Source: Hylemonella gracilis str. Niagara R (lineage in GTDB: Bacteria > Pseudomonadota > Gammaproteobacteria > Burkholderiales > Burkholderiaceae_C). Taken from it: a DNA stretch of 64,000 bases. The first letter of the stretch is position 1, and every line of letters begins with the position of its first letter. A model generated the notes under the pieces. That model saw nothing but the letters and a program-made list of their open reading frames with translations. It was not told where the DNA came from and made no database searches. The stretch lies in NCBI RefSeq assembly GCF_000600295.1, contig NZ_JEMG01000001.1:909062-973061 (forward strand), written 5' to 3'. The position numbers and the translations under genes were made by a program. Of the stretch, positions 42,554-50,326 are shown one piece after another.

Positions 42554-44212
42554 TCAGTCCATGGTCATCGTGGCGATGTCGATGAACCAGCTGCGCGGTT
42601 GCACCACGTTTTTCACCTTGGCCGACATGGCGCGCGGGCCGACGTCGTGGGCGATGTAGACGAAGGGCGGGTCTTCGACCATGTGGGCGTGCAGCTTGGC
42701 CAGGGCCGCGTCACGCGCCTTGTCGTCGAAGCTGTTGCGGGCATCCGCCACCAGTTTGTCCACCTCGGGGCTGCCGTAATAGCCCCAGTTGTTCGAAACC
42801 GGGGGGAAGGCCTTGGTGGAGACGAAGCGCACCATGGCGAAGAAGGGGTCCATGGCCGCGAAGCTGATGTTGACCGCGTTGCTGCCGTTGGCGGACGGGT
42901 CCTTGGCGCCCTTGCGCCAGTTGGTGAACAGCGTGTTCCATTCGATCACGTCGAATTCCACGTCGAAGTAGCACTGTTTGAGCGACTGCTGCACGAACTC
43001 GTTCATGGGCAGGGGCTGCATCTGGCCCGAACCCGAGGCGGAGATCTGCACCTTGACCTTCAGCGGCTTGGCCGCGCTGTGGCCAGCCTGGGTCATGAGC
43101 GCCTGGGCGCCCTTGACGTCGTACTTGATGTCGAACTTGGGGTTGCCCCACCAGGGGTGGCCCGGCGGGACCACGCCCTTGGGCTCGGCCATCATGCCGC
43201 CCAGCAACTGCTTGAGACCGGCGCGGTCCACGCACAGATTGGCGGCCTGGCGCACGCGCTTGTCCAGCCAGGGTGAGCCTTCGGCGAAGGACAGCTGCCA
43301 GGGCCAGACATGGGGCTGGGCGTTGCTGTAAATCTTGAAGCCGCGTTGGGTGATCTGCGCCATGGCGTCGGGCGCGGGTGCCTCGATCCAGTCCACCTGG
43401 CCGCCCAGCAGCGCCGCGGTGCGGGCATTGGCCTCGGGCATGGGCAGCATCACGACCTTGTCGATCTTGGGCGTGCGCTTGGGATCCCAGTAGCCCTTGT
43501 TGGCCGCCAGTTCGAGGCGCTCGCGGGCCAGGAAGCGGGTGACGCGGAAGGGGCCGGAGCCCGCGGGGTCGGCGGCGAAAGCCGTCCAGGCGGCCTTGGC
43601 CTTGTCGGCCGGCGTGGCGCCCGCGGCGGCTTCGAACTTCTTCTGCCAGTGGGCGGGCGAGGCCATGAACAGGTTGGTCAGGTTCAGCGGCAGGAAGGCA
43701 TCGGGTTCGCTGGTGGTCAGCTCCACCGTCAGGTCATTGACCTTGCGCGCGCTGCGCAGCGTGGGCATGCGCGAGGCGGTCACGCCGACCTGGCTGGCGT
43801 CGAAATGGACGGCTTCCTTGTCGAGCACCTTCTGCACGTTCCAGACCACGGCGTCGGCATTGAATGCGGAGCCATCATGGAACTTCACGCCGCTGCGCAG
43901 CTTGAAGGTCCATTTGGTCTTGTCCTTGGCGTCCACCGCCCAGGAGGTCGCCAGGCCGGGGATCAGCACGCTGGGGGCGTCGGACTTGGACAGATCCCAT
44001 TGCGTCAGCGCGTCGTAGATGGGAATGCCAGTGAACCGATTGCCTTCAAAGCCTTGGTCGGGTTGGCCCAAGGTGCGCGGAATGTCAGCGGCCGTCATGG
44101 CGATGCGCAAGACTTTCTCTTGCGCCTGGGCGTGACCGTGCAGCAATGACAGGGTGGCGCTCAGGGCCAGGCCCAGCGTGGCCAGGCGCGCGGCGGAAGG
44201 GAACAGACGCAT
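42554..44212 (-). CDS. Dpp/Opp-type ABC transporter substrate-binding protein (SBP family 5)
   Basis: Periplasmic binding protein of 552 aa with a signal peptide (residues 1-30, ending HGHAQAQ). The SBP_bac_5 fold shows IPIYDALTQWDLSKS, LIPGLATSWAVD, WTFKLRSGVKFHDGSAFNADAVVWNV near 96-121 and NLCVDRAGLKQLLGG. Ligands of this class are peptides, opines, nickel chelates or other small organic molecules; the neighbouring amidase and ureide-type hydrolase suggest an amide or carbamoyl compound. It is the first gene of the leftward operon, divergent from the M20 hydrolase, with a control region containing two TTATCGATA boxes. Confidence 0.9.
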   Translation of the reverse strand: MRLFPSAARLATLGLALSATLSLLHGHAQAQEKVLRIAMTAADIPRTLGQPDQGFEGNRFTGIPIYDALTQWDLSKSDAPSVLIPGLATSWAVDAKDKTKWTFKLRSGVKFHDGSAFNADAVVWNVQKVLDKEAVHFDASQVGVTASRMPTLRSARKVNDLTVELTTSEPDAFLPLNLTNLFMASPAHWQKKFEAAAGATPADKAKAAWTAFAADPAGSGPFRVTRFLARERLELAANKGYWDPKRTPKIDKVVMLPMPEANARTAALLGGQVDWIEAPAPDAMAQITQRGFKIYSNAQPHVWPWQLSFAEGSPWLDKRVRQAANLCVDRAGLKQLLGGMMAEPKGVVPPGHPWWGNPKFDIKYDVKGAQALMTQAGHSAAKPLKVKVQISASGSGQMQPLPMNEFVQQSLKQCYFDVEFDVIEWNTLFTNWRKGAKDPSANGSNAVNISFAAMDPFFAMVRFVSTKAFPPVSNNWGYYGSPEVDKLVADARNSFDDKARDAALAKLHAHMVEDPPFVYIAHDVGPRAMSAKVKNVVQPRSWFIDIATMTMD

Positions 44213-44290
44213 GTGACCTCCAGAAGTCAGCGGGTTGAGGATGCAGGCGTCGTTGCAAACCGCGTGCCAAAAAGATGATCAATGAATCGA

Positions 44291-44320
44291 TTATCGATAC
44301 TGTTGATTAACTTATCGATA
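44291..44320. promoter_or_regulatory. Paired TTATCGATA boxes between the transporter operon and the M20 hydrolase
   Basis: Two identical TTATCGATA sequences (44291-44299 and 44312-44320), each containing the palindrome TATCGATA, are spaced exactly 21 bases, two helical turns, in the divergent intergenic region. A third TTATCGAT occurs between the IclR-type gene and pyrC (46526-46533). The arrangement suits a regulator binding on one face of the DNA, most simply the adjacent IclR-family protein. Confidence 0.6.
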
Positions 44321-44321
44321 T

Positions 44322-44339
44322 TTGGCATGGTATTCGCTT
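44322..44339 (+). promoter_or_regulatory. Candidate sigma-54 promoter for the M20 hydrolase gene
   Basis: TTGGCATGGTATTCGCTT has GG (44324-44325) and GC (44336-44337) separated by ten bases, with TGGCA and GCTT elements close to the -24/-12 consensus (TGGCACG-N4-TTGC). It lies 69 bases before the start codon and directly beside the TTATCGATA boxes. Nitrogen control would fit the enzyme, but no NtrC-type enhancer is obvious. Confidence 0.35.
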
Positions 44340-44407
44340 CAAAGGGTGGAAGGAACTGTTACGTTTGTTCCGCGCCTTACCCCCACGCTTTCTCAAAGGC
44401 CTGCACC

Positions 44408-45673
44408 ATGAACGCCCCCGCAAGCACCCCCGTCACGACTGAACTCCGCATCAATCCCGAACGCCTCTGGGCGTCCCTGATGGACCTGGCGCGTATCGGC
44501 GCCACGTCCCGGGGAGGCGTGCGGCGCTTGGCCTTGACCGAGGAGGATCGTCAGGGCCGTGACCAGGTGGTGCAGTGGTTCCGCGCTGCGGGGCTGGAGG
44601 TGCGCGTGGACGAAGTCGGCAATGTGTTCGGTCGCCGTGCCGGCACGGACCCCCAGGCGCCCGCCGTGGCCACGGGCAGCCACATTGACACCCAGCCTTC
44701 GGGCGGCAAGTTCGATGGCAACTATGGTGTGTTGGCCGGCCTGGAAGTGGTGCGCACGCTCAACGACCACGGCATCCGCACCCGCGCGCCGCTGGAGGTG
44801 GTGTTCTGGACCAATGAAGAGGGTTCGCGCTTCACCCCGGTCATGATGGGTTCAGGCGCGTTTGCCGGGCTGTTCGCGCCGGATTTCATTCGCGAACGCG
44901 CGGACCTCGAGGGCAAGACGGTGGGTGAGGAACTGGCGCGCATCGGTTACCGTGGCGCCCAGCCCTGCGGGCAGGTGCCGGGCGGCATGTACGCCGCGTA
45001 CTTCGAGGCGCACATCGAGCAGGGTCCCGTGCTTGAGGACGCGGACCTGCCCATCGGCGTCGTCACGGGCGCGCTGGGACAGCAGTGGTACGACGTGGTC
45101 GTGACCGGGCAGGACGCGCATGCGGGCCCCACGCCGATGGCATTGAGGCATGACGCGCTGCTGGCCGCCGCGCGCATGATCGAGGCGGTCAACCGCATCG
45201 CGTTGGCCGAAGCGCCACATGGCCGCGGCACGGTGGGTTTCATCCAGGCCGCGCCCAATTCGCGCAACGTCATTCCGGGGCAGGTGAAGTTCTCGGTGGA
45301 TTTCCGTAACCTGGCGCAAGCCGGGCTCGACCGCATGGACGCGGCCATGCGCGAGGCCTTTGCCTTGGCCGCCGCGCAAGGCCAGTGCGAGGTCGGCATC
45401 ACGCAGGTCACCAAGTACAAGCCCTGCGTCTTCCACCCGGACTGCGTGGACAGCGTGCGCAGCGCGGCGCGTGCGTTGAACCTGCCGCAGATGGACGTGG
45501 TCAGCGGTGCCGGGCACGACGCCGTTTATCTGAACGGCGTCGCCCCCACGGGCATGATCTTCGTGCCTTGCAAGGATGGCATCAGCCACAACGAAATTGA
45601 GGATGCCAAGCCCGAGCACCTGGCGGCTGGCGCCAACGTGCTGTTGTTGGCCATGCTGGAGCACGCGCGCTGA
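44408..45673 (+). CDS. M20-family Zn-dependent hydrolase (allantoate amidohydrolase / N-carbamoyl-L-amino-acid hydrolase type)
   Basis: This 421-aa dinuclear metal enzyme cleaves ureido or N-carbamoyl groups, releasing ammonia and CO2 with an amino acid or ureidoglycine-like product. Metal ligands are visible: His92 in GSHIDT, Asp103 in GGKFDGNYGVLAG, Glu137-Glu138 in TNEEGSRF, His202 in AHIEQGP and His394 in ISHNEIE. The dimerisation/lid domain lies at about 220-335 (GQDAHAGPTPMALRHDALLAAARM). I chose the ATG at 44408; the frame is open upstream without conserved residues. It is divergent from the Dpp-type operon and close to the IclR-type regulator. Allantoate, N-carbamoyl amino acids and beta-ureidopropionate are all possible substrates. 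Confidence 0.9.
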   Translation: MNAPASTPVTTELRINPERLWASLMDLARIGATSRGGVRRLALTEEDRQGRDQVVQWFRAAGLEVRVDEVGNVFGRRAGTDPQAPAVATGSHIDTQPSGGKFDGNYGVLAGLEVVRTLNDHGIRTRAPLEVVFWTNEEGSRFTPVMMGSGAFAGLFAPDFIRERADLEGKTVGEELARIGYRGAQPCGQVPGGMYAAYFEAHIEQGPVLEDADLPIGVVTGALGQQWYDVVVTGQDAHAGPTPMALRHDALLAAARMIEAVNRIALAEAPHGRGTVGFIQAAPNSRNVIPGQVKFSVDFRNLAQAGLDRMDAAMREAFALAAAQGQCEVGITQVTKYKPCVFHPDCVDSVRSAARALNLPQMDVVSGAGHDAVYLNGVAPTGMIFVPCKDGISHNEIEDAKPEHLAAGANVLLLAMLEHAR

Positions 45674-45737
45674 CAGTCCGGCTTGCCATGCCGGTTAGGC
45701 GCAGAGCACACGGTGACTTGTGGGTGGCGGCAGCCCT

Positions 45738-46514
45738 TCAGTAGGCGATCGAGCGCGAAATCGCGCGCGCGCATTCGATGACCAACGGCGCCAACTTGGT
45801 TTGCGCCTCTTGCAGGGACCAGCGACTGGTCGGCGGAGAGAGGTGCACGGCGGCCACCGCCCGGCCCTGGCTGTTGACCACCGGCGCGGCGATGCCCATG
45901 TCGCCGATGAACAGTTCTTCGCAGTTGGTGGCGTATCCCTGCTTGCGGCACAAGGCCACGTGCTCCAGGATGGCGTTCACGCTGGTCAGGGTGTTGGGCG
46001 TGCGCGCAGTTCGTGGCGTGCTGTTCAGCAGGCTGCGCACCTGCGCATCGGGCAAGGTGCTCAGCCAGGCGCGGCCCGAACTGGTGCAGTACATGGGAAT
46101 GCGCATGCCCACCGGCGTGAGTACCGGAATGTGCTGTGTGGTCAGGAATTGGGCGATGTAGACCATGTCCGCGTCCACCGCCTCGGTCAGGCTGGCGGTC
46201 TCGCCGCTGGACTGAGCCAGCTGCGAGAGATAGGGATGGGCCGCACGGATCAGCGGATGCGCGGCCAGGTAGTTGAAGCCGAGATCGATGACCTTGGGCA
46301 GCAGTTGGAAGCGCCGCGTCTGGGGGTGCTTGCCCACATAACCCAGGGTCTGCAGGGTGTGCACCGCGCGCTGGGCCGAACCCTTGCTCATGCCCGCCAG
46401 TTCTGCCACCTCGCCCAGGGTCAGCGTGGGATGGGCCGCGTCGAAGGCGCGCAGCACGGCCAGCCCTTTTTCCAACGATTGATTGAACAGGGGATCGGCG
46501 AGCGCGGGCTGCAT
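45738..46514 (-). CDS. IclR-family transcriptional regulator
   Basis: This 258-aa DNA-binding protein has an N-terminal winged helix ([47 protein letters not shown], about 13-60) and a GAF-like effector domain ([22 protein letters not shown] to [11 protein letters not shown]). E. coli AllR, the allantoin-pathway repressor, belongs to this family and senses glyoxylate, the product of AllA. With allA and an M20 ureide-type hydrolase nearby, a similar role is plausible. It converges with the M20 gene (64-base gap) and diverges from pyrC over 36 bases that contain a TTATCGAT box. The start at 46514 gives the family length. Confidence 0.9.
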   Translation of the reverse strand: MQPALADPLFNQSLEKGLAVLRAFDAAHPTLTLGEVAELAGMSKGSAQRAVHTLQTLGYVGKHPQTRRFQLLPKVIDLGFNYLAAHPLIRAAHPYLSQLAQSSGETASLTEAVDADMVYIAQFLTTQHIPVLTPVGMRIPMYCTSSGRAWLSTLPDAQVRSLLNSTPRTARTPNTLTSVNAILEHVALCRKQGYATNCEELFIGDMGIAAPVVNSQGRAVAAVHLSPPTSRWSLQEAQTKLAPLVIECARAISRSIAY

Positions 46515-46525
46515 GGTGGGCAGGA

Positions 46526-46533
46526 TTATCGAT
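46526..46533. promoter_or_regulatory. TTATCGAT box in the iclR-type/pyrC intergenic region
   Basis: This single TTATCGAT, in the context ATTATCGATG, lies 12 bases before the regulator gene and 17 before pyrC. It matches the paired boxes at 44291-44320 and would allow autoregulation by the IclR-type protein. Confidence 0.5.
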
Positions 46534-46550
46534 GCTGGGACAATACGGGC

Positions 46551-47594
46551 ATGACGCAAACCATCACCCTGACCCGTCCCGACGACTGGCACCTGCACCT
46601 GCGCGATGGCGCGGTGCTGGCCACGACCGTGGCGCACGCGGCCGCGCAGTTCGGTCGCGCGCTCATCATGCCCAACCTGCGGCCCCCAGTCACAACCGCC
46701 GCGCAGGCACAGGCTTACCGGCAGCGCATCCTCGCGGCCGTGCCCCAGGACCTGCCCGACAGCGCCGGCTTCCAGCCCCTGATGGCGCTTTACCTGACCG
46801 ACAACACGCCTCCCGAGGAAATCGCGCGCGCGAAAGACGCGGGCGTGGTGGCGCTCAAGCTCTATCCCGCGGGCGCGACGACCAACAGCGATGCGGGTGT
46901 GACGGACATCCGCAAGGCCTACAAAACCCTGGAGGCCATGCAGCGCCACGGCCTGCTGCTGCTGGTGCACGGCGAGGTGACCGACCCGGCGGTGGACGTG
47001 TTTGACCGCGAGGCTGTGTTCATCGATCGTGTGCTGCGGCCCCTGCGCCAGGATTTTCCGGAACTGAAGATCGTCTTCGAGCACCTGACCACCAAGGAGG
47101 CCGCGCAATACGTGGCCACCAGCGACCGCTACACGGGCGCGACCATCACGGCCCAGCATCTGCTCTACAACCGCAACGCGATCTTTACCGGCGGCCTGCG
47201 CCCGCATTTCTATTGTCTGCCCGTGCTGAAGCGTGAGGAACATCGCCTGGCCCTGGTGCAGGCGGCGACCAGCGGCAATCCGCGTTTTTTCCTGGGCACG
47301 GACAGCGCGCCGCACGCGGCCCTGCTGAAGGAGAACTCGGTCTGCGCCGCGGGTTGCTACACCGCCCACGCGGCCATCGAGCTGTATGCCGAGGTCTTCG
47401 ACGCCATGAATGCGCTGGACAAACTGGAGGGTTTCGCCAGCCACCATGGCGCGGATTTCTACGGTCTGCCGCGCAACCCTCAGCGCATCACCTTGAAGCG
47501 CGAGAGCTGGACCCCCCCCGAGCGTTTCGCCTTCGGGGATGCTGAACTCAAGCCCCTGCGCGCAGGCGAGGCCTTGGCCTGGCGCCGGGCCTGA
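46551..47594 (+). CDS. pyrC: Dihydroorotase
   Basis: PyrC closes carbamoyl aspartate to dihydroorotate in pyrimidine biosynthesis. This 347-aa zinc enzyme is of the class II (E. coli-like) type. [10 protein letters not shown] at 11-20 gives the metal-binding His14 and His16, [18 protein letters not shown] contains the carboxylated lysine near 103, LLVHGEV and FEHLTT add histidine ligands near 144 and 182, and LGTDSAPH near 255 holds the catalytic aspartate. The ATG at 46551 is chosen because upstream sequence is antisense to the IclR gene. DUF3025 follows after six bases and is probably co-transcribed. Confidence 0.96.
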   Translation: MTQTITLTRPDDWHLHLRDGAVLATTVAHAAAQFGRALIMPNLRPPVTTAAQAQAYRQRILAAVPQDLPDSAGFQPLMALYLTDNTPPEEIARAKDAGVVALKLYPAGATTNSDAGVTDIRKAYKTLEAMQRHGLLLLVHGEVTDPAVDVFDREAVFIDRVLRPLRQDFPELKIVFEHLTTKEAAQYVATSDRYTGATITAQHLLYNRNAIFTGGLRPHFYCLPVLKREEHRLALVQAATSGNPRFFLGTDSAPHAALLKENSVCAAGCYTAHAAIELYAEVFDAMNALDKLEGFASHHGADFYGLPRNPQRITLKRESWTPPERFAFGDAELKPLRAGEALAWRRA

Positions 47595-47600
47595 TGCTGC

Positions 47601-48401
47601 ATGCGTGTTGCATCGAAGCCTGTCGGCCCGGCCGCAGGCTGGGTGCCGCCAGCGATCGACTGGGCCTTGCCCTGGTTCCGGCCCTGGCGTGACACCGGGG
47701 CCGAGGCCGCGGCGTGGTGCCAGGGTGGTCTCGCCGTGCACCAGGCCTTGAATGCGTTGGGGCAGGAGGCCCATGGCCTGGCACCACGTTTCGTGTCCCA
47801 GCAGACCTTGCCTGTGGGCGCGCCTTACGAGCGCCACATCTTCGAGCAGGGCGCCGTTCCGACGCGCGACAACGCGCATGATTTCTTCAACGGTCTGGTC
47901 TGGTTGGGCTTGCCCCAGGCCAAGCGGCGCATGAACCAGCTGCAGGCGGCCGAGATCACGGCACGCGGCGTTGGCGCCAAGCGTGGGCCGGTGCGCGATG
48001 CGCTGACGGTCTTTGATGAAAACGGCGCCGTGTTGATGGCCCCGTGCGACATCTGGGAGGCTTTGATCGCCCGGGATTGGACGCGTCTTTTCCTGACGCT
48101 GCGTCCGCGCTGGCACGAGGCGCGCCTGCTGGTCTGCGGCCATGCCTTGCTGGAACAGTTGCAGCGGCCGCGCAAGGACCTGACGGCCCATGTTTTGCGC
48201 GCGCAGGCGCAGTGGTCCTCCATGGCCATGCTCGATGCTTGGCTGGCCGGTCAACTGCAGTCCGAGTGTTTGGCGCGCAAGCCCTTCACGCCATTGCCGG
48301 TACTGGGAATTCCAGGCTGGTGCGCCGACAACGAAGCGCCCGGGTTTTACGACGACACCCGGGTGTTCCGGCCGGCTCGGACCGGTGCTTCGCTGGCGTG
48401 A
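47601..48401 (+). CDS. DUF3025 domain protein
   Basis: This 266-aa cytoplasmic protein has one DUF3025 domain. Conserved stretches are PYERHIFEQGAVPTRDNAHDFFNGLVWLGLPQAKRRMNQLQA (about 75-116), VRDALTVFDENGAVL, and PFTPLPVLGIPGWCADNEAPGFYDDTRVFRP at the C-terminus. The family has no assigned function. There is no signal peptide or membrane helix. Its start lies six bases after pyrC, so it likely shares that transcript. It converges with a GST gene. Confidence 0.88.
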   Translation: MRVASKPVGPAAGWVPPAIDWALPWFRPWRDTGAEAAAWCQGGLAVHQALNALGQEAHGLAPRFVSQQTLPVGAPYERHIFEQGAVPTRDNAHDFFNGLVWLGLPQAKRRMNQLQAAEITARGVGAKRGPVRDALTVFDENGAVLMAPCDIWEALIARDWTRLFLTLRPRWHEARLLVCGHALLEQLQRPRKDLTAHVLRAQAQWSSMAMLDAWLAGQLQSECLARKPFTPLPVLGIPGWCADNEAPGFYDDTRVFRPARTGASLA

Positions 48402-48422
48402 AAGGCGCGGTCCGCGCCCAGG

Positions 48423-49046
48423 TCACGAACCCAGGCCGTGCTCCCGCGCGATGGCGGTGTTCTTGGCATCCGCCCGCTGGTAGGCGGGGCGTTCGTCCAG
48501 GCGCCGCACATAGCTTGTGAAGACGGCGCGCGGTTCCATCATCTTGAAGCGCAGCATGTAGCGCAGGGTACCGCCGAAGATCACGTCGGCCATCGTGAAG
48601 TGCTCGCCCAGCAGCCAGGGGCCGGGGGTCAGTGCGGTTTCCATCGTGGTGAGCATTTCTTTGTAGCTGCCGAAACCTGCGGCGCCGGGCCTGAATTCCC
48701 AGCCCGACGCCTGTGCCATGGCGCCCGGTTCGATGACCGAAGGCGCGAAGAAGGACCAGCGCAGGTAGCTGCCCCTCGCCGGATCGTCCAGCGCGGGGGC
48801 CAGGTGCCCCGGGGCATGGCGGTCGGCCAGGTACAGGCCGATGGCCGCGCTTTCGGTCACGACCGTCGCCCCATCGGTCAGGATGGGGAGCTTGCCCATG
48901 GGATTCAGGGCCAGGATTTCGGTCATTTTCTGCGCGCCCTTCATGATGTCCACGAAGCGCAGGGCGTAAGGCACCCCCGTTTCCTCGAGCATCCACAGGG
49001 TATTCGCCGCGCGCGAATAGGGGTGGTGGTAGAGAACGATGGACAT
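48423..49046 (-). CDS. Glutathione S-transferase family protein
   Basis: This 207-aa protein has the thioredoxin-like N-terminal GST domain (MSIVLYHHPYSRAANTLWMLEETGVPY, LNPMGKLPILTDGATVVTESAAIGLYLADRH with the glutathione-binding ES pair near 63-66) and an all-helical C-terminal domain (about 85-200, ending RPAYQRADAKNTAIAREHG). It should conjugate or reduce small electrophiles with glutathione. It is transcribed alone and diverges from htpX over 228 bases. The long upstream open frame is antisense to htpX and not coding. Confidence 0.9.
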   Translation of the reverse strand: MSIVLYHHPYSRAANTLWMLEETGVPYALRFVDIMKGAQKMTEILALNPMGKLPILTDGATVVTESAAIGLYLADRHAPGHLAPALDDPARGSYLRWSFFAPSVIEPGAMAQASGWEFRPGAAGFGSYKEMLTTMETALTPGPWLLGEHFTMADVIFGGTLRYMLRFKMMEPRAVFTSYVRRLDERPAYQRADAKNTAIAREHGLGS

Positions 49047-49199
49047 GAGGCATTTCTCCAACGGCGTGGGGGCTGACCGGGCGCCATGATAGTGGGCCGT
49101 GGTGCCGCCAGGGGAGGGGGCCGCCGGATCGGGAGCTGATCCCATACGGGGTGAAATCACGGGAATTGCCGGTGCCGCCTGTGGGATTGCACGGTTTTT

Positions 49200-49229
49200 C
49201 TTGAAACCGGGCGGCGCGCCCTTACCATT
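49200..49229 (+). promoter_or_regulatory. Candidate heat-shock-type promoter of htpX
   Basis: CTTGAAA (49200-49206) matches the sigma-32 -35 element, and TACCATTC (49223-49230) 16 bases further on resembles a -10 or the CCATnT part of the sigma-32 -10. It lies 45 bases before the htpX start. The -10 is imperfect, so a vegetative promoter with a TTGAAA -35 is the alternative. Confidence 0.4.
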
Positions 49230-49274
49230 CGCGCCGTGGCCGCCATCCCCCGTGCGGTTTGTTCCAAGGAAATC

Positions 49275-50147
49275 ATGAAACGCATCGTTCTTTTCGTTCT
49301 GACCAACCTGGCCATCGTGCTCGTGCTGGGCATCGTGGCGAACCTGCTGGGTGTCAACCGCTACCTCACGGCCAATGGCCTGAACTTGGGCGCTTTGCTG
49401 GGCTTCGCGCTCATCATGGGTTTTGGTGGCGCCTTCATTTCCCTGTTGATCAGCAAGCCAGTGGCCAAGTGGAGCGCGGGCGTGCAGATCATCGAGCAAC
49501 CGCGCACGGCGGACGAGGCCTGGATCGTCAACACCGTGCGCAAGTTCGCCGACCAGGCTGGCATCGGCATGCCCGAGGTGGGTATTTTCGAGGGTGAGCC
49601 GAATGCCTTCGCCACCGGTGCATTCAAGAACTCGGCGCTGGTCGCGGTGTCCACCGGCCTGCTGCGCAACATGACGCGCGAGGAGGTGGAGGCCGTGATC
49701 GGTCACGAGGTGGCGCACATCGCGAATGGCGACATGGTCACCATGACCCTGATCCAGGGCGTGATGAACACCTTCGTCGTGTTCCTGTCTCGGGTGATCG
49801 GTTACGCCGTTGACAGCTTCCTGCGCAAGGGCGACCAGGAAAACAGCGGCCCCGGCATCGGCTATTACGTCACCACCATCGTGCTGGACATCATCCTGGG
49901 TTTCCTCGCCGCCATCATCGTGGCTTGGTTCTCGCGCCAGCGCGAGTTCCGTGCCGATGCGGGCGCCGCCCAGCTGATGGGCCGCAAGCAGCCGATGATC
50001 AACGCCCTGTCCCGTTTGGGTGGGCTGACGCCCGGTGAACTGCCCAAGAGCGTTGCGGCCATGGGCATTGCCGGCGGCATTGGCCAGCTCTTCAGCACGC
50101 ATCCGCCGATCGAAGAGCGCATTGCCGCGCTGCAAGCCATGCGCTGA
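49275..50147 (+). CDS. htpX: Membrane-bound zinc metalloprotease HtpX
   Basis: HtpX is an inner-membrane M48 protease that degrades misfolded membrane proteins under stress. It has 290 aa. Two N-terminal helices (4-26 and 36-57) are followed by the catalytic site HEVAH (His144, Glu145, His148), with the third ligand Glu224 in [13 protein letters not shown]. Two more hydrophobic segments lie near 155-175 and 196-216. [14 protein letters not shown] at the C-terminus is typical. The ATG at 49275 is preceded by CAAGGAA. A strong terminator lies about 70 bases after the stop. Confidence 0.96.
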   Translation: MKRIVLFVLTNLAIVLVLGIVANLLGVNRYLTANGLNLGALLGFALIMGFGGAFISLLISKPVAKWSAGVQIIEQPRTADEAWIVNTVRKFADQAGIGMPEVGIFEGEPNAFATGAFKNSALVAVSTGLLRNMTREEVEAVIGHEVAHIANGDMVTMTLIQGVMNTFVVFLSRVIGYAVDSFLRKGDQENSGPGIGYYVTTIVLDIILGFLAAIIVAWFSRQREFRADAGAAQLMGRKQPMINALSRLGGLTPGELPKSVAAMGIAGGIGQLFSTHPPIEERIAALQAMR

Positions 50148-50215
50148 GATAGCTTAAGTCCTCCGAGGCGCCGTCGCGCGCGCTTCGTGTGGACGACGCC
50201 ATCGCCACACGCAGC

Positions 50216-50246
50216 CCCGCCCGGTGCAAACCCGGGCGGGTTTTTT
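50216..50246 (+). terminator. Rho-independent terminator after htpX
   Basis: CCCGCCCG (50216-50223) pairs perfectly with CGGGCGGG (50233-50240) around a nine-base loop and is followed directly by six T. It is on the same strand as htpX, 69 bases after its stop. Confidence 0.9.
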
Positions 50247-50326
50247 GCTTGTGATTGGTATGGTGGCGGTGTGCTCGGGGCCGACGCGCCACCCGCGTCA
50301 CCAGCTTGACCGCGCTTGCGCCAGCC

